From Mesorhizobium sp. dw_380 (GTDB taxonomy: Bacteria > Pseudomonadota > Alphaproteobacteria > Rhizobiales > Rhizobiaceae), in NCBI RefSeq assembly GCF_018588885.1, contig NZ_JAFFIW010000003.1:1-64000 (forward strand): a stretch of DNA of 64,000 bases, in the 5' to 3' direction. Each line of letters begins with the position of its first letter. The first letter of the stretch is position 1. This document shows positions 1-8,368 of the stretch, piece after piece. The position numbers were made by a program, and so were the translations under genes. Under the pieces are notes generated by a model that worked only from the letters and a program-made list of their open reading frames with translations, had not been told where the DNA came from and made no database searches.

Positions 1-150
1 CCTTGTGGGGAGGGTCGCGCAGCAAATGCCGCAAGGCGGCTTTTGCGAAGCGGGTGGGGGTCTCGTAGGGCGCTACCCCCACCCCGTCTCGCTGTCTCCG
101 CTTCGCTGCGACAGCGAGCCGACCCCCCCCACAAGGGGGGGGGTGAAGGC
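1..150. repeat. GC-rich palindromic intergenic repeat (left end cut by window)
   Basis: The segment opens with CCTTGTGGGGAGGGT and closes with a complementary ACCCCCCCCACAAGGGG-type arm. Inside are a GGGTGGGGGTCTC / CTACCCCCACCCC hairpin and a cgcTTCGCtgcg loop. A closely similar element lies at 59290-59387 between iolD and iolE, and a fragment lies at 51556-51590. It lies just past the stop codon of the aldo/keto reductase and could form a strong RNA hairpin. No coding function is supported. Confidence 0.75.
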
Positions 151-1146
<996 letters not shown>

Positions 1147-1243
1147 CACGCGTCTCCTTGGTTGTGATGCGACAGAGATAGCGCCTTGCACTCTGTTCGA
1201 TAATCAGCTCATACTTGTACGGGCCGTTCCACTAAATAGATCA

Positions 1244-2134
1244 ATGAATCGAGCACATCTTTCACAACTTGCGGTGCTGGCAACCGTTGCCCAATGCGGC
1301 AGTTTTCGCGGCGCGGCCAGGGAATTGGCCATCGCGCCGTCGGCAGTCAGCCACGCGGTGTCCAGCCTGGAAGCCCGGCTTGGTGTTCGCCTCCTGTCGC
1401 GCAGCACGCGTAGTGTCGCGCCCACCGAAGAAGGTGCGCAATTGCTGGAGCGGCTGCGGCCGGCGCTGTCGGAGATCGATCTGGCGCTGGAGACGGCGGT
1501 CGAGGCGCGCGACCGGCCGGCCGGGAATCTGCGGCTCAGCGTCCCGCGCACCGCAGCGCATCTGGTGCTGACGCCACGGCTCGGCGCCTTTGCCACGGCC
1601 TATCCCGACATCGTGCTTGAGATCGTCGTCGAGGACCGCTTCACTGATGTGGTCGAAGGTGGCTTCGATGCCGGCGTGCGGCTCGGCGAGAGCCTGCAGC
1701 GCGATATGATCGCGATGCGTATCGGGCCGGACATTCGAGGCGCGGTAGTTGGCGCGCCGGTCTATTTCGAGGCCAACCCTAAGCCGCGCCACCCGCGCGA
1801 CCTGGGCGACCACCGCTGCATCCGCTTCCGCTTCTCCAGCGGCATCCTCTACCGCTGGGAATTCGAGAAAGGCCGCGAGGCGATCGAGATGGCGGTAGAG
1901 GGGCCGCTGATCCTCGACGAGGACCATCTGATCGCCCAGGCGGCGGTCGACGGCGCCGGGCTTGCCTTCGTCTTTGAGGACTATGTCCGCGCGCCGCTCG
2001 CCGACGGCAGGCTGGTCCGCGTGCTGGAGGACTGGTGCCCCTCCTTCGAGGGGTTCTTCGTCTATTATCCGAGCCGCCGCCAGATGCGCCCGGCGCTCAG
2101 GGCGTTCGTGGATTTCTTCAAGGTGAGAGGGTAG
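1244..2134 (+). CDS. LysR-family transcriptional regulator
   Basis: A 296-residue LysR regulator. The N-terminal winged HTH occupies about residues 5-62 (FRGAARELAIAPSAVSHAVSSLE), followed by a LysR substrate-binding domain to the C-terminus. The FRGAA...SRSTRSVAPTEEG pattern is of the DsdA/GcvA-like oxidoreductase-associated type common beside aldo/keto reductases. I chose MNRAHLSQLA at 1244 because the HTH begins right after it; an in-frame start at 1133 would overlap the divergent gene. Likely target: the divergent aldo/keto reductase gene and itself. The effector is unknown. Confidence 0.88.
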   Translation: MNRAHLSQLAVLATVAQCGSFRGAARELAIAPSAVSHAVSSLEARLGVRLLSRSTRSVAPTEEGAQLLERLRPALSEIDLALETAVEARDRPAGNLRLSVPRTAAHLVLTPRLGAFATAYPDIVLEIVVEDRFTDVVEGGFDAGVRLGESLQRDMIAMRIGPDIRGAVVGAPVYFEANPKPRHPRDLGDHRCIRFRFSSGILYRWEFEKGREAIEMAVEGPLILDEDHLIAQAAVDGAGLAFVFEDYVRAPLADGRLVRVLEDWCPSFEGFFVYYPSRRQMRPALRAFVDFFKVRG

Positions 2135-2188
2135 GGAGCGGCAATCAGAGCAATAGCTTCGGTTTGGGTGCGCGCCTTGCCAAGGCTA

Positions 2189-2360
2189 GCGCCGCCCCTC
2201 ACCTGCCTGCCGGCATCCTCTCCCCGTGAACGGGGCGAGGGACGCTTTCACCGACGCTTTCGCCAATCACCAACGTTGCAGAAAAGAGCGATGCGGCGCC
2301 ACTGCTCCTTTCGCCCCGTTTACGGGGAGAAATGCCCGGCAGGGCAAGGGGCAGCGCTGC
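2189..2360. repeat. Palindromic intergenic repeat with CTCCCCGT/ACGGGGAG arms
   Basis: Outer arms CCGCCCCTCACCTGCC and GGCAGGGCAAGGGGC are roughly complementary, and inner arms CTCTCCCCGT and ACGGGGAGA repeat the pattern. The middle holds GACGCTTTCACCGACGCTTTCG. A second copy with the same internal words lies at 38694-38874. It fills most of the 265-base gap between the LysR gene and cytochrome b561. Non-coding, probably a MITE- or REP-like element; mobility is inferred only from copy number. Confidence 0.75.
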
Positions 2361-2399
2361 CGTTGGGAAGAAAGCGCAGTTAGGCGGCGTTTGACCATC

Positions 2400-2972
2400 A
2401 TGCAATCTGCCATCACCAACACCACTACCCGCTATGGCTGGGGAATGATCATCCTCCACTGGCTGATCGGCATCATCTTCATCGGCCAGTTCGGGCTCGG
2501 CTTCGTCATGGTGCGGATCGCCAGCCAGCGCACCGCCTTCGAGCTGATCCAGCTGCACAAGTCCCTGGGCTTTCTGCTGCTTGGCCTCATCATCCTGCGC
2601 ATCGCCTGGCGACTCGGCAATGCAGCGCCGCCCTTGCCGCCTTCGGTCGGCCCCCTGGAACGGCGTGCAGCGCCACTCGCGCATTTGGCGCTCTATGCCT
2701 TCCAGATCGCTTTGCCCTTGTCCGGCTGGGCGCTGGTTTCGGTTTCGACGCTGGAAATCCCGACCATGCCGTTCGACCTGTTCGTGATGCCCAACCTGCC
2801 GCTCGCCGAATCCGATGCCGCCGAAGGCTTCTGGGCGGCGGCGCACTGGTATCTCGCCTATGCCGGCATCGCGCTGGTGGCCTTGCACATTGCCGCCGCG
2901 CTGCGCCACCACTTGCTGCTGCGCGACAGCGTGCTCACGCGTATGATCACACCTTCGTCAGGCGGGGAATAG
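2400..2972 (+). CDS. Cytochrome b561 family protein
   Basis: A 190-residue four-helix integral membrane protein of the bacterial cytochrome b561 family (CybB-like), expected to bind two b hemes in the inner membrane and pass electrons. Helices are visible at about residues 14-36, 50-68, 92-112 and 148-170, with candidate heme-ligand histidines at 20 and 53 in the first half and in the last helix (LHIAAALRHH). The start at 2400 (MQSAITNTTTRYGW) is chosen because the sequence upstream is repeat DNA, although no strong ribosome site is visible. A YceI gene follows after 68 bases, a pairing often seen in proteobacteria. Confidence 0.88.
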   Translation: MQSAITNTTTRYGWGMIILHWLIGIIFIGQFGLGFVMVRIASQRTAFELIQLHKSLGFLLLGLIILRIAWRLGNAAPPLPPSVGPLERRAAPLAHLALYAFQIALPLSGWALVSVSTLEIPTMPFDLFVMPNLPLAESDAAEGFWAAAHWYLAYAGIALVALHIAAALRHHLLLRDSVLTRMITPSSGGE

Positions 2973-3040
2973 AACCGGCAATTGGTTCGTTGGTGGGGCG
3001 AGGACGCGAAAAGCGTTGCCTCCAAAAAGGATTACTCCCC

Positions 3041-3616
3041 ATGTATGCACGCATCCTCGGATTTGCGGCGGTTGCCGCTTGCCTTGCCATGCCTGTTTCA
3101 GCGGCCATTTCGCTCGGCGAGGCCGCTGGCAGCTACTCAATCAGCCCGGCAGGCTCCAGCATCCGTTTCACCATAGGCAAGGCCGGTGGCGGCGGCTTCA
3201 ACGGCGCCTTCGCCCGCTTCAAGGGCACGATCCGCATCGACAATGCCGATGTCGAACGCTCGAAGGTCGATCTTACCATCTATCCGGAAAGCGTCGGCAC
3301 CGGCCAGGGCCGCATCGACGCCTTCCTGCGCTCAGACGCGGTGTTCGATGTGGCCAACAGCCCCGAGATCCAGTTCCGCTCGACCAGCGTGACCCGCACC
3401 GGCGACACATCAGCCCTCGTCACCGGCAGGCTGACGGCGCGCGGCAAGACGTTTCCGGAAAAGTTCACAGCCGAACTCGACGGGTTGAAGGCCGGCACGA
3501 TCAAATTCCACGTCACCGGCAAGGTGCTGAGGTCGCGCTACGGCATGGATGTCGGCACGCCGCTCTATTCCAATGTGGTCGATTTCGACATGACGCTGAC
3601 GGGAAAGCGAGGCTAG
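3041..3616 (+). CDS. YceI family periplasmic lipid-binding protein
   Basis: A 191-residue protein with a typical signal peptide (MYARILGFAAVAACLAMPVSA, probably cleaved after the last Ala) followed by the YceI beta-barrel lipocalin-like domain: SYSISPAGSSIRFTIGK near the start, FDVANSPEIQFRST in the middle, VDFDMTLTGKR at the end. Family members bind polyisoprenoid-type lipids in the periplasm, and the exact role here is unknown. The start at 3041 has AAAAAGG upstream and starts exactly at the signal peptide. Probably co-transcribed with cytochrome b561. Confidence 0.88.
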   Translation: MYARILGFAAVAACLAMPVSAAISLGEAAGSYSISPAGSSIRFTIGKAGGGGFNGAFARFKGTIRIDNADVERSKVDLTIYPESVGTGQGRIDAFLRSDAVFDVANSPEIQFRSTSVTRTGDTSALVTGRLTARGKTFPEKFTAELDGLKAGTIKFHVTGKVLRSRYGMDVGTPLYSNVVDFDMTLTGKRG

Positions 3617-3693
3617 TCCCGCGAAGGCGCAGATTGGCTTTTCCATCCATTTCGGGCAAACCTCGTCTGACGTAACCGACATGGAGAAGCCTG

Positions 3694-4680
3694 ATGTTCC
3701 GATGGGGTGTATTGTCGACGGCCAAGATCGGCCGCGAGCAGTTGTTGCCGGCGATCGTCGAGGCTGAGAATGGCGTGCTGTCGGCGGTCGCCAGCCGCGA
3801 CCTGTCGAAGGCCAAGGCCCTGGCCGAGCGCTTCGGCGCGCGTCATGCGTTCGGCTCCTATGAGGAACTGCTCGCCTCCAGGGACATTGACGGCGTCTAT
3901 ATCCCGCTGCCGACCTCACAGCATGTCGAATGGACGGCAAAGGCGATTGAAGCCGGAAAACATGTGCTGGTCGAAAAGCCGCTGGCGCTCGACGCCAAGG
4001 ATATCCCGCCGCTGATCAAGCTGCGCGACCAGAAGAAGGTGCTGGTCTGCGAAGCCTTCATGGTCATCTATCATCCGCAATGGATCAAGGTGCGCGACCT
4101 CATCGCCAACGGCGCCATCGGCCGGCTGCGCCACGTGCAGGGCGCGTTCTCCTACTACAATGTCGATCCCAACAATATGCGCAACCAGCTCGATCTCGGC
4201 GGCGGCGCGCTGCCCGACATCGGCGTCTACCCGACCGTGTCGACGCGCTTTTCCACCGGCAAGGAGCCGCTGCGCGTGCAGGCGACCATCGAGCGCGACA
4301 AAAAATTCGGCACCGACATCTACTCCTCGATCCGCGCCGATTTCGGCGACTTCGAACTGTCCTTCTATTTGTCGACGCAGATGGCGGCGCGCCAGGTCAT
4401 GGTGTTCCACGGCGAGAAGGGTTTCATCGAGGTTTTTTCTCCGTTCAATGCCGGGCTCTACGATCATCACCGCATCGAACTGCACAACCAGAACCACACC
4501 GAAGCGCAGGTGTTCCGCTTTCCCGGCACCCAGCAGTACCGGCTGGAGGTCGAGACCTTCGCGCGTGCCGCACAGGGTGGCAAGGAGCGTGTCTTCACGC
4601 TTGAGGAATCCGTGCTCAACCAGAAGGTCATCGACGCCATCTTCCGCGCCGGCGGCAAGGACGGCTGGGAGACCGTCTGA
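3694..4680 (+). CDS. Gfo/Idh/MocA family oxidoreductase
   Basis: A 328-residue NAD(P)-dependent sugar-type dehydrogenase. The N-terminal Rossmann fold reads [20 protein letters not shown], and the conserved EKP motif (VLVEKPLAL) places the catalytic-type Lys at residue 95. The C-terminal domain has [12 protein letters not shown]. This subgroup resembles dimeric dihydrodiol/1,5-anhydro-D-fructose-like dehydrogenases, but the substrate is not predictable. GGAGAAG lies just before ATG 3694. It is followed by a short inverted repeat (4691-4743) and then an FAD dehydrogenase on the same strand, so the two may be functionally linked. Confidence 0.87.
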   Translation: MFRWGVLSTAKIGREQLLPAIVEAENGVLSAVASRDLSKAKALAERFGARHAFGSYEELLASRDIDGVYIPLPTSQHVEWTAKAIEAGKHVLVEKPLALDAKDIPPLIKLRDQKKVLVCEAFMVIYHPQWIKVRDLIANGAIGRLRHVQGAFSYYNVDPNNMRNQLDLGGGALPDIGVYPTVSTRFSTGKEPLRVQATIERDKKFGTDIYSSIRADFGDFELSFYLSTQMAARQVMVFHGEKGFIEVFSPFNAGLYDHHRIELHNQNHTEAQVFRFPGTQQYRLEVETFARAAQGGKERVFTLEESVLNQKVIDAIFRAGGKDGWETV

Positions 4681-4690
4681 CACTTGTCTT

Positions 4691-4743
4691 GACGCAATTC
4701 CGGACGGAAAACCGCTTCACAGTTTTTCCTGGAATTGCGTTAG
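4691..4743. repeat. Short inverted repeat (GACGCAATTCC family)
   Basis: Arms ACGCAATTCC (4692-4701) and GGAATTGCGT (4731-4740) are a perfect 10-bp inverted repeat around CGGACGGAAAACCGCTTCACAG. Near-identical copies lie at 28503-28556 between hisE and hisF; diverged or partial copies lie at 50434-50516 and 22275-22300. It could fold into an mRNA hairpin 11 bases after the preceding stop codon. It has no T tract, so it is not a classic terminator. Confidence 0.8.
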
Positions 4744-4765
4744 CCGGCTCATTCTGGGAGGGAAA

Positions 4766-6424
4766 ATGGCTGACGATGCGGATGTGATCATTGTGGGCGC
4801 CGGGCTTGCCGGGCTGGTTGCCGCCGCCGAGCTTGCCAAGGCCGGCAAGAAAGTGATCATCGTCGACCAGGAACCGGAGCAATCACTGGGCGGCCAGGCG
4901 TTCTGGTCGTTCGGCGGGCTTTTTCTTGTCGATTCACCCGAGCAGCGGCGCATGCGCATCCGCGATTCGCATGATCTGGCACTCGAGGACTGGCTGGGCA
5001 CTGCCGCTTTCGACCGGCCGGAGGATTACTGGCCACGCAAATGGGCCGAAGCGTATGTCAGCTTCGCCGCTGGCGAAAAGCGCTCCTGGCTGATCGAGCG
5101 CGGCCTGAAGTTCTTTCCGGTGGTCGGCTGGGCCGAGCGCGGCGGAGGCAATGCCGTCGGTCATGGCAATTCGGTGCCGCGCTTCCATATCACCTGGGGC
5201 ACCGGTCCCGGCGTGCTCGAACCTTTCGTCCTGCGCGTCCGCGAAGCGCAGAAGCGTGGATTGGTGAGCTTCAAGTTCCGTCATCGGGTCAACGAACTGA
5301 CACGGACGGGCGCTGCTGTAACCGGCGTGCGCGGCGATATCCTCGAGCCAAGTACGGTCGAGCGGGGCCACAAGAGTTCGCGCGAAATATCAGGCGATTT
5401 CGAACTTCATGCTCAAGCGGTGATCGTCGCCTCGGGCGGCATCGGCGCCAACCACCAGCTGGTGCGGGAAAACTGGCCCACGCGGCTGGGCACGGCACCG
5501 AAGCGGATGATCACCGGCGTGCCCGACCATGTCGACGGCCGCATGCTGGCGATCACGGAACAGGCCGGCGGCTCGATCATCAACCGCGACCGCATGTGGC
5601 ATTATGTCGAAGGCATCAGGAACTGGGCGCCGATCTGGACCGAGCATGCGATCCGCATCCTGCCCGGCCCGTCCTCGCTGTGGCTCGATGCCAGGGGCAA
5701 GCGCCTGCCGGTGCCGCTCTATCCCGGCTTCGACACGCTCGGCACGCTCAGCCACATCATGAGCACCGGCTTCGACTATTCCTGGTTCATCCTGACCAAA
5801 AAGATCATCCAGAAGGAGTTCGCGCTGTCGGGCTCCGAGCAGAACCCGGACCTGACCGGCAAGAGCTGGCGGCAAGTGCTCGGCCGCGCCACCTCGGGCA
5901 TCCCAGGACCGGTGAAAGCGTTCATGGAGAAGGGCGAGGACTTCATCGTTGAAGCCGAGCTGCCGGCGCTGGTCGCACGCATGAACGCGCTGGCTGGCGG
6001 CGAGCCGCTGCTCGAGCTTGCCCAGGTCGAGCGCGAGATCCGCGCCCGCGACCGGCAGCTCGACAATCCGTTCTCCAAGGACATGCAGATCACCGCATTG
6101 CGCGGCGCGCGCGCCTATCTCGGCGACCGGCTGATCCGCACGGCCAAGCCGCACAAGATGCTCGATCCGGCAAATGGCCCGCTGATCGCCGTGCGCCTCA
6201 ACATCCTGACCCGCAAGACGCTGGGCGGCCTGCAGACCGATCTCGACAGCCGTGTGCTCGGCGCCGACGGCCAGCCGGTCGCCGGGCTCTATGCCGTCGG
6301 CGAAGCCGCCGGCTTCGGCGGCGGCGGCGTGCATGGCTATGCGGCGCTGGAAGGCACGTTCCTCGGCGGCTGCATATTTTCCGGCCGCGGCGCCGGCCGG
6401 GCGGCGGCCGCGGCGGTGGCGTGA
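4766..6424 (+). CDS. FAD-binding dehydrogenase (fumarate reductase/ketosteroid dehydrogenase-like)
   Basis: A 552-residue flavoprotein. The N-terminal dinucleotide motif is VIIVGAGLAGLVAAAELAKAG (residues about 7-27) ending in VDQE, followed by LGGQAFWSFGGLF, typical of the FAD_binding_2 family. The C-terminal FAD contact is GLYAVGEAAGFGGGGVHGYAALEGTFLGG. Length and motifs fit the uncharacterised COG3573-type group often annotated as 3-ketosteroid-dehydrogenase-like; the true substrate is unknown. GGGAGGGAAA lies just upstream of ATG 4766. Its stop lies 5 bases from the end of the convergent hydrolase gene. Confidence 0.88.
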   Translation: MADDADVIIVGAGLAGLVAAAELAKAGKKVIIVDQEPEQSLGGQAFWSFGGLFLVDSPEQRRMRIRDSHDLALEDWLGTAAFDRPEDYWPRKWAEAYVSFAAGEKRSWLIERGLKFFPVVGWAERGGGNAVGHGNSVPRFHITWGTGPGVLEPFVLRVREAQKRGLVSFKFRHRVNELTRTGAAVTGVRGDILEPSTVERGHKSSREISGDFELHAQAVIVASGGIGANHQLVRENWPTRLGTAPKRMITGVPDHVDGRMLAITEQAGGSIINRDRMWHYVEGIRNWAPIWTEHAIRILPGPSSLWLDARGKRLPVPLYPGFDTLGTLSHIMSTGFDYSWFILTKKIIQKEFALSGSEQNPDLTGKSWRQVLGRATSGIPGPVKAFMEKGEDFIVEAELPALVARMNALAGGEPLLELAQVEREIRARDRQLDNPFSKDMQITALRGARAYLGDRLIRTAKPHKMLDPANGPLIAVRLNILTRKTLGGLQTDLDSRVLGADGQPVAGLYAVGEAAGFGGGGVHGYAALEGTFLGGCIFSGRGAGRAAAAAVA

Positions 6425-6429
6425 ACCGC

Positions 6430-7368
6430 TCACCAGTGCCAGGTATCCTTTCCAAGAGCGGCTACCGCGTCGACGATCCGGGTAAAACTGGCGCGGGCGC
6501 GGGCGACTGTGTGCCTGGCCCGGAGATAGCCGTGCACCAGTCCCGGTTCCTCCAACCAATATGCCCGGCCGCCGGCGGCGGCGACGCGATCGCGATAGGC
6601 TTGCCCATCCGACGACAGCGGATCGCACTCGGCGGTGATCAGCACCGTCGGCGGCAAATTGGCGAAATCGGCGTCGGCCAGCGGCGAGAGCGTTATGTCG
6701 CCGGTCTGGTCCAACCCGCCGGTGCGGACATGCTTGTAGAATTCGAGATCGCGCATGGTCAGCATCGGCGCTTCGGCGTGGACCACATAGGAGCCCTTCG
6801 AGCGGTCGCCGCCGAGGCCGGGATAGATCAGCACCTGGCCAAACGGCCTTTTTGCATGGCCGCGCGTGGCATGGCTGACGGCGGCGCAGAGATTGCCGCC
6901 GGCGCTGTCGCCGCAAAGCAGTACAGGATGATCGCGATTTGCCGCAACCCATTCGAAGGCGCTCATGGCGTCGTCGAAGGCTGCCGGATGCAGATGCTCC
7001 GGCGCCAGCCGATAGTCGACCGAGACCACCTCGTAGCCGGTGCGGGCGCATAGCTCGGCGCAGACGTCGTCATGGCTGTCCAGCCCGCCAAGGATGAAGC
7101 CGCCGCCATGGATATAGAGCACCGTCACTGCGGCCTCCGGGGCGCTGCGGTAGATGCGGATCGGGATGTTGTGCGTTGGTGTCGCTATTGCCGAGGTTTC
7201 GGCCGCGACGCCTTCGGGATAGCCGGCAAAGAACTCCCGGCACATCCGGTCATAGATCGCGCGCTGCTCGGCGATCGTATAGTCGATCGTATCGGGCGGA
7301 TAATAGGAATTGGTCCGTTCGATGAAGGCCCAGGTCTCGGCGTCGATCAGGGTTTTGTAGTCGGTCAT
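6430..7368 (-). CDS. Alpha/beta hydrolase, hormone-sensitive-lipase family
   Basis: A 312-residue esterase/lipase of the HSL (family IV) type. The oxyanion-hole motif HGGG is at residues 87-90 and the nucleophile motif GDSAGG at 153-158 (Ser155). The acid Asp is in TAECDPLSSDG and the His in GLVHGYL. No signal peptide, so predicted cytosolic. It runs convergently to the FAD dehydrogenase, with 5 bases between stops. A palindromic repeat (7401-7566) lies upstream, so its promoter must lie within or beside that repeat. Natural substrate unknown; short-chain acyl esters are usual for the family. Confidence 0.9.
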   Translation of the reverse strand: MTDYKTLIDAETWAFIERTNSYYPPDTIDYTIAEQRAIYDRMCREFFAGYPEGVAAETSAIATPTHNIPIRIYRSAPEAAVTVLYIHGGGFILGGLDSHDDVCAELCARTGYEVVSVDYRLAPEHLHPAAFDDAMSAFEWVAANRDHPVLLCGDSAGGNLCAAVSHATRGHAKRPFGQVLIYPGLGGDRSKGSYVVHAEAPMLTMRDLEFYKHVRTGGLDQTGDITLSPLADADFANLPPTVLITAECDPLSSDGQAYRDRVAAAGGRAYWLEEPGLVHGYLRARHTVARARASFTRIVDAVAALGKDTWHW

Positions 7369-7400
7369 GCTGGCCGCGCCAACTGCAAAGGTGGAGCCCA

Positions 7401-7566
7401 GGCGCCCCCCTCTGGCCTGCCGGCCATCTCCCCCTCAAGGGGGGAGATCGGATGTCGTAGGGACTTTCGCCAACCCCCGGCGTTGGTGGGTGAGCGTCCG
7501 GATGCGAGCTGCCAATCTCCCCCCTTGAGGGGGAGATGTCCGGCAGGACAGAGGGGGGTGAGCGCC
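7401..7566. repeat. Palindromic repeat with CTCCCCCTCAAGGGGGGAGAT core
   Basis: Outer arms GGCGCCCCCCTCTG and CAGAGGGGGGTGAGCGCC, with two internal hairpins of the type ATCTCCCCCTC/AAGGGGGGAGAT. A second copy with the same words and the same length lies at 18435-18600, upstream of the xylB stop. It lies between the hydrolase start and the end of the carnitine operon, so it may also act as a 3' hairpin for that operon. The pattern (paired palindromes around an ACTTTCGCCAAC-like middle) matches short non-autonomous elements common in Mesorhizobium genomes. Confidence 0.8.
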
Positions 7567-7585
7567 GTCATTTCGGCAATAATCC

Positions 7586-8368
7586 TCACTTCCCCCTCCA
7601 CACCGGATCGCGCTTCTCGGCGAAGGCGCGAAAACCTTCCATATTGTCTTCGGAACCGTAGAGCGCATCGACCGTCGCCAACTGGCGCCGCGTCACTTTG
7701 TTCATCGCGTCCTGGAAGGTCAGCGCTTCGGCCACTCGCGCCGTCTCCTTGATCGCCGCGAAGACCAGCGGCGGACCGCTGGCGAGCAGCCTTGCGATCT
7801 CCCAGACGCGGTCTTCGAGCTTCTCCTTCGACAGCACCTCGTTGACCAGGCCCCAGCGATGCGCCTCGGCGACATCCATCCAGCGGCCGGTGAACAGCAG
7901 GTCCATGGCGACATGATAGGGAATGCGCTTCGGCAGTTTGATGGTCGCGGCATCGGCGAGCGTGCCGGCGCGGATTTCGGGCAGCGCGAAGGAGGAATGA
8001 TCGGAGGCATAGATGAGGTCGCAGGACAGCGCCAGTTCGAAGCCGCCGCCGACCGCCATGCCGTTGACGCAGGCGATGACCGGCTTGTTGAGGTCGCGCA
8101 GCTCCTGCAGCCCGGCAAAGCCGCCGACGCCGTAATCGCCGTCGACCGCGTCACCGCCGGCAGCGGCCTTCAGGTCCCAGCCGGCGCAGAAGAACCTGTC
8201 GCCGGCGGTCTTGACGATAGCAACGCGCAAGTCCGGGTCGTCGCGGAACGCCCTGAAGGTTTCGCCCATCAGCCGCGACGTCTTCAGATCGATGGCGTTG
8301 GCCTTGGGCCGGTCGAGGGTGACCTCGAGGATCGAGCCTTCGCGGCGGGTCGAAATGACGTCAGACAT
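7586..8368 (-). CDS. Enoyl-CoA hydratase/isomerase family, likely crotonobetainyl-CoA hydratase-like
   Basis: A 260-residue crotonase-fold enzyme. Oxyanion-hole segments are CAGWDLKA (61-68) and MAVGGGFELALSCD (104-117). Glu111 and Glu131 (LPEIRAG) sit where the paired catalytic glutamates of hydratases of this superfamily lie. The start at 8368 (MSDVISTRREG) overlaps the preceding ligase gene by 8 bases, implying translational coupling. It is the last gene of the minus-strand carnitine operon, where hydration of a trimethylammonio-crotonyl-CoA to carnitinyl-CoA would fit. The CaiD-like role is inferred from context; the fold assignment is firm. Confidence 0.82.
   Translation of the reverse strand: MSDVISTRREGSILEVTLDRPKANAIDLKTSRLMGETFRAFRDDPDLRVAIVKTAGDRFFCAGWDLKAAAGGDAVDGDYGVGGFAGLQELRDLNKPVIACVNGMAVGGGFELALSCDLIYASDHSSFALPEIRAGTLADAATIKLPKRIPYHVAMDLLFTGRWMDVAEAHRWGLVNEVLSKEKLEDRVWEIARLLASGPPLVFAAIKETARVAEALTFQDAMNKVTRRQLATVDALYGSEDNMEGFRAFAEKRDPVWRGK

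Noticed and set aside
5390..7051. 553-codon frame antisense to the FAD dehydrogenase and in another frame of the hydrolase
   Set aside because: It is Arg-rich without hydrophobic periodicity and spans the ends of two well-supported genes.
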